A stretch of 64,000 bases of DNA from assembly GCA_002364735.1 (NCBI GenBank), contig DEZB01000058.1, forward strand, positions 4,052 to 68,051, read 5' to 3'. Origin of the DNA: Bacteroidales bacterium UBA3143. Lineage in GTDB: Bacteria; Bacteroidota; Bacteroidia; Bacteroidales; Dysgonomonadaceae. Under the pieces are notes generated by a model. That model did no database searches, was not told the DNA's origin, and worked only from the letters and a program-made list of their open reading frames with translations. Each line of letters begins with the position of its first letter. Position 1 is the first letter of the stretch. A program made the position numbers and the translations under genes. Of the stretch, positions 14,379 to 24,320 are shown one piece after another.

Positions 14379-16559
14379 ATGAGAAGAAAAAATATAGTAT
14401 ATCTTTTTACATTTTTGCTTACAATCACTTCAAGTGTTTTTGCGGCTGAACCCATAGACGCTATTTTAGATAAAGCTATGAGAGCTGCTGAAAAGCATTC
14501 GCAGACAGTTGAAGAGTATGAAGCAGATATATATATGAGAACTTATGTTCACACGTTAAAGAAAAACTATCTTTATCGCTTTACCCATTTAATTCCAAAT
14601 TTTGTGTTACATGACAGAAATTCTGATGAAGGTTTGATTGAGGTATTGAGTGAATTGAAATTTAATTATCCCAATCATTACATGGCTGATATTAAGCATA
14701 TTCATGGCACTTTTTCTCAAAAAAAAGTAATTGATATGTTACCTTCCAATTTGCTGCATTTAAATGTTTATCATGCTACATCAAGTAACGAAAGATTTTT
14801 TATGCCTCTTCGAAAGGCATCTAAGAAATATTATAACTATACTTTAGAAAGTACATTTACACGTGACAATACGACTTTTTACACCATTTCATTCACACCG
14901 GTATATGAAGCACCAAAGCTATTAAAAGGAAATTTGATATTGGAAAAAGATACATGGCGTGTTGTACAGTTTTTTTGTGAGGGAGTAGACTTTGCTTCCG
15001 ATTTTTCTGTCGAACTAACAATGGGAAATAAAAAAGAAACCCGACTCTTACCAATTAGTGGAATTATTCATCAGAAGACATCTTATTTGGGTAACGTAGT
15101 GACAAATAGAAATTTGGTAACTATAAATTATAGCAGTATTACTTTAACTGAGAAACCACAACAATTTGATGGACTGAATGTTAGTAATTTTTACCAAGTA
15201 AGATTAGACTCTGTACCCGCTGTAGATGACTCATTATTCTGGGAAGAAAAAAGAGATATTCCGTTACAAACAAGGGAAAAAGAAATATTAAATCAATTTT
15301 ACTCTGAAGAAAGGAAGCGTAAAAGAGAGGAGAGCGAAAATGACTCTTTAAGTTCTCAAAAAAACAACTCTGCTTCATGGGCGAAAACAATGGTTATGAA
15401 TTCAAGCTATAAATATCGTTCTACAAATATTGATTATAGTGGTGTCTTTAATCCCACTTTGTTTGGATATTCATCCTTGGACGGTTTAACTTATGGTCAG
15501 AAACTAAATATTAACTACGAGTTGAAAAGGCAATCAAGCCTTGATATGAAGGCTTTTGTTGGATACATGTTTAAACGAAAAGAGATATTTACCGATATAT
15601 CAGGTTCTTGGAATTATAATCCTGCTCATATGGGAAAGCTTTCTCTTTCTGTGGGAAATGGTAATAGAACTTATAGCTCAATTTTTTTAGAGGAAATACA
15701 AGACAGTCTTATTAATCAAGGTTTGAATTTAAAAGACTTGTCATTAGACTACTATAAAGATTATTACATTAGGTTATACAACACTGTAGAGATCAGAAAT
15801 GGTTTCAGCATTGGGACAGGGTTAGATTATCACATTCGTGATGCAGCAGATAGTAAAGTAGATGCTTCGCCAGAAACTTTTTTAGCTTTAGAAACACCTC
15901 CTAACACAGATGGTATTTCTAAAATGCTTAAACGACGTAATACTTTTGCCCCTGTAATTACTTTGATATGGACTCCAGAACAATATTATCGATTCGAACG
16001 AAGACAGAAAATTTATGTTCGCTCTCCCTACCCCACTTTCAAATTGGAGTTTTCGAAAGGTTTAAAAGGAGTTTTAGGTGGCGACTCAGAATACAATAGA
16101 TTTGAGATTGACATTAGTCAAAACATTCAGCTTGCTCTTATGCAGTCTTTTCAATATCATATAGGTATGGGCTTTTTCAGCAATCAAAAATCGGAGTATT
16201 TTACAGACTTTGCTTTCTTCGCAAAACGAAACTTCCCTGAAACATGGGATGATGGTATTGGTGGTGTATTTAATTTGTTGGACAGACAACTTTATAACGC
16301 ATCTGATACTTATATTCAAAACCACTTTATGTACGAGTCTCCCTTTTTAATACTAAACCTTATACCTATACTTTCAAAAGGTGTAGTTACTGAAAGATTG
16401 TATTTAAGCCACCTGTATAACCCCTACATCAGGTCTTACGCTGAGTTTGGCTACGGGATAGGTAACAACTTCTTTAATGCAGCTGCGTTTGGATCGTTTC
16501 ACAAATTGAAGTTACATGAGGTTGGGTTTAAAATCTCATTAAATATTTTTAAAAAGTAG
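14379..16559 (+). CDS. DUF5686 family outer-membrane protein
   Basis: A 726-residue exported protein. Residues 1-23 are a signal peptide ending FAAEP. The middle has the DUF5686 pattern (SELKFNYPNHYMADIKHIHG; FYTISFTPVYEAPKLLKGNL) and the last ~350 residues alternate in the way of an outer-membrane beta-barrel, ending HEVGFKISLNIFKK. Many family members carry an N-terminal carboxypeptidase-like regulatory domain; this one does not, so it is the short form. The function is unknown, possibly in surface assembly or transport. The stop codon is TAG, a genuine terminal amber in this genome. The gene is divergent from the Crp/Fnr gene and convergent with the DUF389 gene. Confidence 0.82.
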   Translation: MRRKNIVYLFTFLLTITSSVFAAEPIDAILDKAMRAAEKHSQTVEEYEADIYMRTYVHTLKKNYLYRFTHLIPNFVLHDRNSDEGLIEVLSELKFNYPNHYMADIKHIHGTFSQKKVIDMLPSNLLHLNVYHATSSNERFFMPLRKASKKYYNYTLESTFTRDNTTFYTISFTPVYEAPKLLKGNLILEKDTWRVVQFFCEGVDFASDFSVELTMGNKKETRLLPISGIIHQKTSYLGNVVTNRNLVTINYSSITLTEKPQQFDGLNVSNFYQVRLDSVPAVDDSLFWEEKRDIPLQTREKEILNQFYSEERKRKREESENDSLSSQKNNSASWAKTMVMNSSYKYRSTNIDYSGVFNPTLFGYSSLDGLTYGQKLNINYELKRQSSLDMKAFVGYMFKRKEIFTDISGSWNYNPAHMGKLSLSVGNGNRTYSSIFLEEIQDSLINQGLNLKDLSLDYYKDYYIRLYNTVEIRNGFSIGTGLDYHIRDAADSKVDASPETFLALETPPNTDGISKMLKRRNTFAPVITLIWTPEQYYRFERRQKIYVRSPYPTFKLEFSKGLKGVLGGDSEYNRFEIDISQNIQLALMQSFQYHIGMGFFSNQKSEYFTDFAFFAKRNFPETWDDGIGGVFNLLDRQLYNASDTYIQNHFMYESPFLILNLIPILSKGVVTERLYLSHLYNPYIRSYAEFGYGIGNNFFNAAAFGSFHKLKLHEVGFKISLNIFKK

Positions 16560-16578
16560 CATGCAAAAACACATTTCA

Positions 16579-17940
16579 TTATCCTTTTGATATAACTATC
16601 TGTTGCTCATCTAATAGTTCATCTTGAAACAAAGTTCTTACATCATTATTTTGCAAACGTGATTTTAGCCAATCTTGTATTTTCTGTTTATCTGTGTTTT
16701 TTAAAGATGCTTTTTTAGAAAACATAATCACCAATGGAATTTGAGGTGATTTAATTGAATCGGAATAGATAAATGTTTCTGAATATGAACAAGAAGAAAT
16801 TTGTGGATACAATGGTTTGATTTCTTTCAATATCATATCTCCTCTTACGGGTATTTGTAGAAGACTATCGACTTTTTTCTCGGATGTTTGAAGCATGTAC
16901 TCAGTAACGTTTAATTTTTTAGCCAACATATCTTTTTCCGTTTCAAAAACCTGTTTATTTTGATCTAAAATAGAGAGGTTAACACCAGAGTTAATTACAA
17001 TTTTAGATGTATCTATTTGATAGAGTAAAGCTTTCGTTTTTATGTTTCTTCTTGACTCTTCAGAAAGCCCATATCCCGAATAAATAAGATCAATGTTTCT
17101 GTTATTCAGATTGAGTCGTTGGTCTAAAAGATAGGTTCCTTCTGTAATCGAAATTTCTTTTATAAACATTTGTGCTCTTTGCGAAAACTTCTCATTCTGT
17201 ACCAATAAGTATCCAAAATAGACACTTGGAACAATTGTAATGGTGAGAATTATCGATATATATTGATTTAAACGTTTTCTTCTATCTGAATCAACAATGG
17301 TGCGAATAGGGAAACGAAGAAATTGACAAACAAAGAGTGCCGACACGCCAATAAATACGGCATTGATTGTGAACAGATACATAGCTCCAAAGAAATAGTA
17401 GAATTGTAAAGTAGCCAACCCATAGCCTGCTGTGCAAATGGGTGGCATTAGGGCAGTTGCAATGGCTACGCCTGGTATTACATTGCCTTTCATTTTACTA
17501 CTGATGGCAACAATACCTGCCAAACCACCAAACAGAGCTATAAGAACATCATAAATAGTGGGGCTGGTGCGAGCAAGAATTTCTGAATGAGCAGTGCTAA
17601 CAGGGGTGACAGCAAAATAGAGCGTAGAAGTTACAAGACTTGCACCTACAGCAAAAGAAAAGTTCTTTAATGCTTTTCGAAAAAGGATAAAATCATAAGT
17701 TGCTAAACTATACCCCATTCCATTGATAGGACCCATAAGGGGTGAAATCAACATAGCGCCAATTATGACAGCTGTTGAATTCATGTTTAAGCCTATAGAG
17801 GCTACTACAATAGCGAAAATCAAAATCCAAAGGTTTGTACCTCTAAATACAACACCTCTTTCAATTTCAGAATGAATAAATTCGTAATCCTCCATTTCGC
17901 TACGAATATTAAAAAAAGAAAGAAATTCTTTTGCTCTCAT
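16579..17940 (-). CDS. DUF389 membrane protein (TIGR00341-like)
   Basis: A multi-span membrane protein of 453 residues from the ATG at 17940 (MRAKEFLSFFN). The frame is open to 18033, but the added 31 residues are hydrophobic without conservation. The DUF389 core is clear: GVVFRGTNLWILIFAIVVAS, then GLNMNSTAVIIGAMLISPLM and GPINGMGYSLA, and later ISSKMKGNVIPGVAIATALM. Six or so helices are followed by a soluble periplasmic or cytoplasmic C-terminal half (residues about 260-453). Its function is unknown; transport is often suspected. It is convergent with the DUF5686 gene, 19 bases apart. Confidence 0.85.
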   Translation of the reverse strand: MRAKEFLSFFNIRSEMEDYEFIHSEIERGVVFRGTNLWILIFAIVVASIGLNMNSTAVIIGAMLISPLMGPINGMGYSLATYDFILFRKALKNFSFAVGASLVTSTLYFAVTPVSTAHSEILARTSPTIYDVLIALFGGLAGIVAISSKMKGNVIPGVAIATALMPPICTAGYGLATLQFYYFFGAMYLFTINAVFIGVSALFVCQFLRFPIRTIVDSDRRKRLNQYISIILTITIVPSVYFGYLLVQNEKFSQRAQMFIKEISITEGTYLLDQRLNLNNRNIDLIYSGYGLSEESRRNIKTKALLYQIDTSKIVINSGVNLSILDQNKQVFETEKDMLAKKLNVTEYMLQTSEKKVDSLLQIPVRGDMILKEIKPLYPQISSCSYSETFIYSDSIKSPQIPLVIMFSKKASLKNTDKQKIQDWLKSRLQNNDVRTLFQDELLDEQQIVISKG

Positions 17941-18094
17941 AATACGATTATTAATTTGCGCAAATATATCAAAACATTTCAACATAGTAATGATTGATAA
18001 ATTTATAACATCGAAAAAAAGCGATAAAACCAAAATGGCTTTACCGCTTTAAACACAGTGAAAAAATTAAGAGTAGTGTTCTCTTATATAATTT

Positions 18095-20098
18095 TTATAT
18101 TGAGTCTTGCTCTGTATGAGTAATTGTTAACACAATGTTATCTATTGTGTCTTGTGCATCACTGTCGTTGTCATAGTTGTTTTCGAATCCATAATCATTG
18201 TCATAATCTTCGCCTCTCCACTCCGATTTGTTTCTACTTGTTTTTGATATTTGATAATAGCCAGTTTCATCAACTACTTCAACATTTTTTGGTGTGAATA
18301 TTTCAATTGATATGGTTTGATTTCTGAATCCTTGCGATTTTGGAACAATGAAAAATTGAGGTATAAACAATACAGAATCATTTTGTTGGATTCTAAAATT
18401 AAAGTCTTTTAGATTTGCTTTAGCCAATCTGCTATTCTCGCCATAAGCTTTAAAGATAGATTTTACATGAAACAGAGAATCTTTGCTTGTTCTATTCTTT
18501 ATTTCTATTCTGTTGAAAAGAAGAGAGTCTTCAGTTTCATTGTAATAGGGGAGTACATCAAGATCGAAATTATAGAAACTGGGAGTAATGCTATAGTATT
18601 CTCCCGAATAGCTCGACAATTCTATGTAAAATTTCTTTGCTGTTGGTTGTGCCAACACTATTTCAGTCTCTTGTATTCGTCCTGTACTAAATTTTTTAGT
18701 GATTAGGTAACTAAGCATTAATCCAGCTACTATACCAAACAGCCAAAGCATCGAAACTGTGTAACCAATTATTGGACGCGACTTTGATTTCATCAACCTG
18801 CGAATTGTCCAAATAATTATACTCACAATGGGTACTCCAAGGCTCAATATTAGCGTAGTCCACAGCAAGTTATGCTCTAACCCTGGATTTACAAATAATG
18901 CTTCTAAAGGAATAAACTGAGTGCCTGTGAAGATGAGCACAAACAACGTAATCATTAAACCAGCGGCTACAATTCCAGCAACTCCAAAGAACGCTATTTT
19001 CAATAGTACCACCAGTGCATTTAAACATCCCGATCTTTCGGAATAGTGTGAAGTTGGGGGTTTATATGCATTGTCAATGGGTGGTGGAGGAGGCATTGAA
19101 TTATCCACAACATGATTATTTGTTTCATCTTCTTGTGATGGTTTTTCTTGGGCAGATGGTTGAGCTTGGGTTGCATTGCCATGCAAATAGTTGTCAGCTT
19201 CCGTTCTGCTTTTCACTTGAGCCACAGAGCCGCTCACTGTGGCGCGTATTGTTTTTAAGTATTCGTCCTCTCCCATCATCTCAAGCTTTTGTTTCACGGA
19301 GACAGCTTTAGGCATTATTATCCAAAGGATTATATAAATCCCCGTAATAGATATGTTTACATTCGTATTCATATCAAAATTCATAAACAGCTTGTTAAAT
19401 AGAAGAAGAGGAACTTTGAGAATATCTAAAAAGTTGAAAAAAATAGGAAGAAGAAAAATAACGCGTGGTATCCAACTATCAATTTTAAAATAAGCTGCGA
19501 TACCGCCGCATACTCCACCTATGAACTTGTCGTTGGGGTTGCGATAGAGTCGTTTACTTATATTGCTTTCCAAGCTTTTAGCTGGCAGCACTATCCATAA
19601 AATAATGTATACCCAGAACAACAAACCAAATAGCAAAACAAATGTCAATCGTGCAAACACAGGATCTATTTTGAAATAATGAGCTACCCCACTGCATACA
19701 CCTCCTATTATTTTATCATTTGCATTTCGGCTCAGCTGTCTCTTCTCTTCTTGTACAAATGGAGGAGGAAGTTGAGATTCGGCTCTTGTAGAGGATTGGG
19801 ATTGTGTTGTGGACTTTTCATCCAGCCCTTCGAAGTCTGTATCAAACTCTTCTGGTCTGCCAATTGTATTGATGATGGATGTAACGTCCTCATCCGTTAT
19901 GCACGATATGCCATGCTTAAGCCGATTGCCAAATAGTTCAGCAATGCGATTTTCTATATCATTCACAATTTCGTTTCCATCTGCCTCATTCTTAAAATAA
20001 TCTTTTAAGCTTTGAATGTATTGATTCAACAAATGGTAGGCAGTCTCTTCAATGGTTATTAATTGACCTTGAAAATTAATGTTGATTGTTTTTTTCAT
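18095..20098 (-). CDS. PspC domain protein with two PspC units
   Basis: A 667-residue membrane protein. Residues 1-95 are a soluble region common in Bacteroidota PspC proteins (ITIEETAYHLLNQYIQSLKD; IENRIAELFGNRL). Two PspC units follow: RNANDKIIGGVCSGVAHYFK (from about 123) with a first helix, and RNPNDKFIGGVCGGIAAYFK (from about 186) with a second. A Gln/Pro-rich linker leads to four more helices (about 365-470) and a C-terminal soluble domain ending in an acidic Asp/Asn-rich stretch. PspC proteins act in envelope stress signalling in Proteobacteria; here the role is inferred. The gene follows the PadR gene by 18 bases, a common pairing that suggests PadR controls it. Confidence 0.88.
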   Translation of the reverse strand: MKKTININFQGQLITIEETAYHLLNQYIQSLKDYFKNEADGNEIVNDIENRIAELFGNRLKHGISCITDEDVTSIINTIGRPEEFDTDFEGLDEKSTTQSQSSTRAESQLPPPFVQEEKRQLSRNANDKIIGGVCSGVAHYFKIDPVFARLTFVLLFGLLFWVYIILWIVLPAKSLESNISKRLYRNPNDKFIGGVCGGIAAYFKIDSWIPRVIFLLPIFFNFLDILKVPLLLFNKLFMNFDMNTNVNISITGIYIILWIIMPKAVSVKQKLEMMGEDEYLKTIRATVSGSVAQVKSRTEADNYLHGNATQAQPSAQEKPSQEDETNNHVVDNSMPPPPPIDNAYKPPTSHYSERSGCLNALVVLLKIAFFGVAGIVAAGLMITLFVLIFTGTQFIPLEALFVNPGLEHNLLWTTLILSLGVPIVSIIIWTIRRLMKSKSRPIIGYTVSMLWLFGIVAGLMLSYLITKKFSTGRIQETEIVLAQPTAKKFYIELSSYSGEYYSITPSFYNFDLDVLPYYNETEDSLLFNRIEIKNRTSKDSLFHVKSIFKAYGENSRLAKANLKDFNFRIQQNDSVLFIPQFFIVPKSQGFRNQTISIEIFTPKNVEVVDETGYYQISKTSRNKSEWRGEDYDNDYGFENNYDNDSDAQDTIDNIVLTITHTEQDSI

Positions 20099-20116
20099 TG
20101 TTGTATGGAATATTTG

Positions 20117-20473
20117 TTATGAATGGGAAGCTTGGCTATCCTCTTTGTTTTTATTTATCAATATGTCTACACTGTTACTCAATTCATTCCAAGTAGATTC
20201 TAATAGCTCATAAAACACCAAACCTTTGTCGGTAAGGGCAAAATACTTACGTGGCGGTCCAGTTGTACTTTCGATCCATCTATAGCTAAGGATCTCAGCA
20301 TTCTTTAGTCGGTTCAATAATGGATATAGTGTTCCTTCTAAAAGGTTTAGTCCAGCACCTTTCACTTCATCGATAATATCCCCTGGATACACTTCTCCAT
20401 TTTTAATGATAGAAAGTATGCAATATTCAAGCACACCTTTTCGCATCTGACTTTGTATATTTTCTACTTTCAT
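20117..20473 (-). CDS. PadR family transcriptional regulator
   Basis: A 118-residue winged-helix regulator from the ATG at 20473 (MKVENIQSQMRKGVLEYCIL). Typical PadR features are VLEYCILSIIKNGEVYPGDI, LLEGTLYPLLNRLKNAEIL and the wing GPPRKYFALTDKG. PadR proteins are dimeric repressors released by small molecules or stress. It is the first gene of a pair with the PspC protein downstream, so it probably regulates its own operon. The upstream extension to 20527 (18 residues) has no family match. Confidence 0.9.
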   Translation of the reverse strand: MKVENIQSQMRKGVLEYCILSIIKNGEVYPGDIIDEVKGAGLNLLEGTLYPLLNRLKNAEILSYRWIESTTGPPRKYFALTDKGLVFYELLESTWNELSNSVDILINKNKEDSQASHS

Positions 20474-20697
20474 TGTATGGTATTTATTACTTAGCTGCAA
20501 ATTTAAATAAAGCAAAGTATTATGCAATGCAAAGTACTAAAAAGTTTTTATAATTAAGCTATTTTAATCATTGCAATTAATTGATTTAGACAAAACTCCT
20601 TCACTATAATGCTATGGTGGTAACATATTACTTTTCGAAACAATAAACCTTTAATCACTTATATAACCACCTTCAAAATTTTGATTATCTTCGCAAC

Positions 20698-22395
20698 ATG
20701 AATATAAGAACTAATAAATCATACTTTTTAGCCCTCATTTTATTAATTATTCAGACAGCCATTTATGCACAATATGGAGAACCTCTGAATTTACCTCCAG
20801 CTTTGAGCGCAAACTTTGGCGAATTGAGAAACAATCATTTCCATTCGGGCATCGATTTCAAAACTCAACAAGTTGTCAATAAACCTGTATATGCTGTTGC
20901 CGATGGATATATATCGCGCATTTCAGTGTCACCTGGAGGTTATGGCCTTGCCATCTATATTAATCATCCAATAGAAAATCAGACAAGTGTGTATGGACAT
21001 TTAAATAGTTTCTCTAAACTAATAGCCGAATATGTAGAATCAAAACAATACGAAAACGAAAGCTTTAGGGTAGATTTGCAATTAGAACCTGATGAAATGC
21101 CTGTAACCAAAGGAGAGCAAATAGCATTGAGTGGAAATACTGGCTCATCGGGTGGTCCTCATTTGCATTTTGAGATACGTGACACAAAAACACAAGCTCC
21201 GCTTGACCCCCTCCAATATGTTGCTAAAAATATTAGGGACACACAAAAGCCAGACTTAAGAGGTGTTGCTTTTTATCCGATTGCCAGACAAGGACTTGTA
21301 AATGCCTCCACAGCCCCCACCCGATTAAGTATCTCAAAGTCGAAAGCGGGCACTCCACTGCCTCTTCAAAAAACGATTAATGCTTGGGGTAAAATAGGTG
21401 TTGGTGTGAAAGCTTATGACAAGATGGATGGGCAAGCAAATATATATGGTGTGAAGCATATCCGATTGTTTGTTGATGAGCAACAAGTATTTTGCAGCAC
21501 CATCAATGATTACCTGTTTAGCGAAACACGCATGCTGAATAGTTTTATTGATTTTGAGGATTGGCGAAATAACAACTCTTTCTTTATGAAGTCTTTTATT
21601 GAACCTGGCAACAAGTTGCGTCTATATGAATCAGTAAATAAAGGCTATATCAACATTAATGAAGAGAGACCCTATTTGATGAAATACGAGTTGGAAGATC
21701 ATTTTGGCAATATTACAACTTATGAGTTTACTGTAAATGGCTTATTGCAAGAAATACCCCGTCAACCTAAATGCGAAAACTACATGGCTTGGCAGTATCA
21801 TAACAAACATGTTGCTTACGACTTCATATTAAATATACCTGAGGGCAACTTATATACTGACTTTTGCTTTTCTCACACTGTAGACCCCGTTGTCAATAAT
21901 AAATACTATTCGGACATTCATGAGGTGAATGATACACCCATTCCACTAAACAGCAGTGGAAATATATGGATTAAAATAGAAAGTGATACTTTGTCTGAAA
22001 GAAGCAAATATGGCGTTGTGAGAGTAAATCGCAACCGAGATAGCTGGATGGGTGGAATTTACAAACATGGAGGAATGGAACTATATATCAATGAACTTGG
22101 TCATCGCTATGCCATCTCAATTGACACTGTTGCTCCAACAATTACGCCGCTCAGCCCACAAACATGGAAACAAAATGGAAGAATACGCCTCACATTATCT
22201 GATGACAAAAGTGGAGTGAGTTATTTTCGTGGCACTATTGACGATCAATATGTGCTTTTTAAACATGATTCAAAATCGAACGTTTATACTTATACGTTTG
22301 ACAGAGCAAGATTGACGGAGCTGCCTGTTAAGCGTTTTAAGTTTATAGCAAAAGACGGGGTTGGGAATGAGCGCGTTTACGAATATGATATGTAA
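20698..22395 (+). CDS. Exported M23 family metallopeptidase
   Basis: A 565-residue secreted protein with a signal peptide (residues 1-24, ending IYAQ). The M23 (LytM) domain spans roughly 35-175: HxxxD zinc ligands His49 and Asp53 in HFHSGIDF, and the HxH motif His155/His157 in GGPHLHFEIRD. Such enzymes cut peptidoglycan cross-bridges. The long C-terminal part (about 190-565) looks like beta-rich accessory domains and is typical of the Bacteroidota version. All zinc ligands are present, so activity is expected. A TATCTTCG element, close to the Bacteroidota -7 consensus TAnnTTTG, ends 4 bases before the ATG, suggesting a very short leader. Confidence 0.9.
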   Translation: MNIRTNKSYFLALILLIIQTAIYAQYGEPLNLPPALSANFGELRNNHFHSGIDFKTQQVVNKPVYAVADGYISRISVSPGGYGLAIYINHPIENQTSVYGHLNSFSKLIAEYVESKQYENESFRVDLQLEPDEMPVTKGEQIALSGNTGSSGGPHLHFEIRDTKTQAPLDPLQYVAKNIRDTQKPDLRGVAFYPIARQGLVNASTAPTRLSISKSKAGTPLPLQKTINAWGKIGVGVKAYDKMDGQANIYGVKHIRLFVDEQQVFCSTINDYLFSETRMLNSFIDFEDWRNNNSFFMKSFIEPGNKLRLYESVNKGYININEERPYLMKYELEDHFGNITTYEFTVNGLLQEIPRQPKCENYMAWQYHNKHVAYDFILNIPEGNLYTDFCFSHTVDPVVNNKYYSDIHEVNDTPIPLNSSGNIWIKIESDTLSERSKYGVVRVNRNRDSWMGGIYKHGGMELYINELGHRYAISIDTVAPTITPLSPQTWKQNGRIRLTLSDDKSGVSYFRGTIDDQYVLFKHDSKSNVYTYTFDRARLTELPVKRFKFIAKDGVGNERVYEYDM

Positions 22396-22614
22396 GAAAA
22401 AGATTGGTTATTCTTTTTTTATATTTGCAACTCACATTTAAATCTCAAAAACTTTATGTAAACTACTCTATCTATAATTTTTATGGATAATGTTCAGTTT
22501 TATCTGTACACACACATAACCTCCTATCTTTCAAAACATGCATTTTAATTTGTACTTTCTATTTAGATAAGATACATTTGTACAAAATAGGCACTATAAT
22601 CATAGTTTATTACA

Positions 22615-24189
22615 ATGATAGAAAAAATAATCATCGGTTATAACATAACTACAGATCCAAACTTTTTAGACAAAGAAAATGCAATAACGCCTCAACTCTC
22701 AAGGATATTAGAGAGATTCCATAAATTGGCATTCGATGGCAAAGAATCAAGTGTGCAGAAAATTCTTGACGCCATTGAAAAACACCCTGAAAATCCACAA
22801 CTAAAAAATTATCTATCTGTATTATACGGAGAAATTGGTGATACAAAAAAAATGTATGAAGCCAATCGCTGGATAGTTAGCGAGCACCCAGATTATCTAT
22901 TTGGAAAACTAAATCTGGCAAATGAGTACTACTACAAAAAGGAATACCATAGAATGCCAGAAGTATTGGGTGATGCGATGGAAATAAAAGCTTTATACCC
23001 TTATCGTGAAACCTTTCATTTAAATGAAGTTACATCTTTTTTCAGATGTGCGATTTTATATTTTACCGCAATTGGTGATATCGATCAAGCAGAAGTGCGT
23101 TACGAAATTTTGAACAAATTAGCACCCGATTCAGAGGATACTGATATTGCCTTAAAATATTTACTCTTAGCTCGTATGGAAGCTGGTTTTAAACGATTTG
23201 AGGAAGAACAAAAAAATAAAATATCGGTAAAGACCGAAAAACAAGAAATTAAAACAACTGTGGATACTCCCAAGTTTGCTAATGTCGAAATTGAGTGGCT
23301 TTACTCAAATGGACTTTATATAGGTGAAGACAAAATAAATGCTCTTTTATCCTTACCAAGAGAATTGTTGATAGCTGATCTTGAAATGGTTTTGCAAGAC
23401 AGCATAGACAGGTATGCACACTTCTTTTATTTGACTAAAGATAAAGAATGGAGCGAAGAAAAAATGAATTTTGTAGTTCATGCCATTTTTATGTTGGGTG
23501 AATTAGAATCAAAGGAAAGCATTGAAAGCATTTTCAATGTACTAAAACAATCTAAAGATTATTTTGATCTTTACTTTGGAGATTTTCTTACTTCTGCAAT
23601 ATGGGAGCCTATATATAAAATAGCAAACCAGCATCTTGATGCATGCAAGCAGTTTATGTTTGAGCCTGGAATTGATACTTATGCACGTTCTGTCATACCT
23701 CAAATGGTTGAACAGATTGCACATAATCAACCTAATAGACGTGATGAAGTAATTCAATGGTTTAGAGATGTTATTCTTTTCTTCACAAATAGCAAACTAG
23801 AGGATAATGTCATTGATAGCGAACTTATTGGGTTTATAATCTGTCATGTATTAGACTTAAAGGGCAAAGAGCTAATGCCTGAAATAGAAATGCTATTTGA
23901 TAAGGGCATCGTTTCTTTAGGAATATGTGGAGATTGGAAGGATGTGAAGAGGTCTTTTGAAAAAACTAATGGATTTGACAGGAAAAGGGATATAATCTCA
24001 ATTACGGAACGCTACGAAAAAGTAACATCCACATGGGCAAGTTATATTGAAGACAAAAGTGATTTTTCTTCTGACTTAAATAGAAACCGATTAGTTGTAC
24101 CCATTGGAACTGAACCTAAAATTGGACGTAATGACCCATGCCCTTGTGGCAGTGGCAGAAAGTATAAGAAATGTTGTTACAACAAATAA
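22615..24189 (+). CDS. TPR/DUF1186-like protein with C-terminal SEC-C zinc motif
   Basis: A 524-residue soluble protein. Residues about 45-200 are helical repeats resembling TPRs (NPQLKNYLSVLYGEIGDTKK). The central region (PRELLIADLEMVLQDSIDRY and the helices after it) resembles DUF1186. The C-terminus is a SEC-C metal-binding motif, GRNDPCPCGSGRKYKKCC, with Cys509, Cys511, Cys520 and Cys521. The same motif in SecA binds zinc and contacts SecB or ribosomes. The function of this protein is unknown. It is convergent with the CotH gene and followed by a strong two-way terminator. Confidence 0.82.
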   Translation: MIEKIIIGYNITTDPNFLDKENAITPQLSRILERFHKLAFDGKESSVQKILDAIEKHPENPQLKNYLSVLYGEIGDTKKMYEANRWIVSEHPDYLFGKLNLANEYYYKKEYHRMPEVLGDAMEIKALYPYRETFHLNEVTSFFRCAILYFTAIGDIDQAEVRYEILNKLAPDSEDTDIALKYLLLARMEAGFKRFEEEQKNKISVKTEKQEIKTTVDTPKFANVEIEWLYSNGLYIGEDKINALLSLPRELLIADLEMVLQDSIDRYAHFFYLTKDKEWSEEKMNFVVHAIFMLGELESKESIESIFNVLKQSKDYFDLYFGDFLTSAIWEPIYKIANQHLDACKQFMFEPGIDTYARSVIPQMVEQIAHNQPNRRDEVIQWFRDVILFFTNSKLEDNVIDSELIGFIICHVLDLKGKELMPEIEMLFDKGIVSLGICGDWKDVKRSFEKTNGFDRKRDIISITERYEKVTSTWASYIEDKSDFSSDLNRNRLVVPIGTEPKIGRNDPCPCGSGRKYKKCCYNK

Positions 24190-24265
24190 TTTACTCTTTA
24201 CATTCTCCGTTTTAAAAGAAAATATTCCAAACCATATAACTGCCGAATTATATATTGAATATGGC

Positions 24266-24300
24266 AAAATGTAAAGACGAAAATATTGTCTTTACATTTT
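24266..24300. terminator. Bidirectional terminator between convergent genes
   Basis: A perfect 13-bp stem (AAAATGTAAAGAC / GTCTTTACATTTT) with a 9-base loop. A second pair of arms, CCGAATT at 24243-24249 and AATTCGG at 24304-24310, encloses it. It lies between the SEC-C gene (stop 24189) and the CotH gene (stop 24321) and fits both strands. Confidence 0.82.
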
Positions 24301-24320
24301 ACGAATTCGGTATAAAAAAA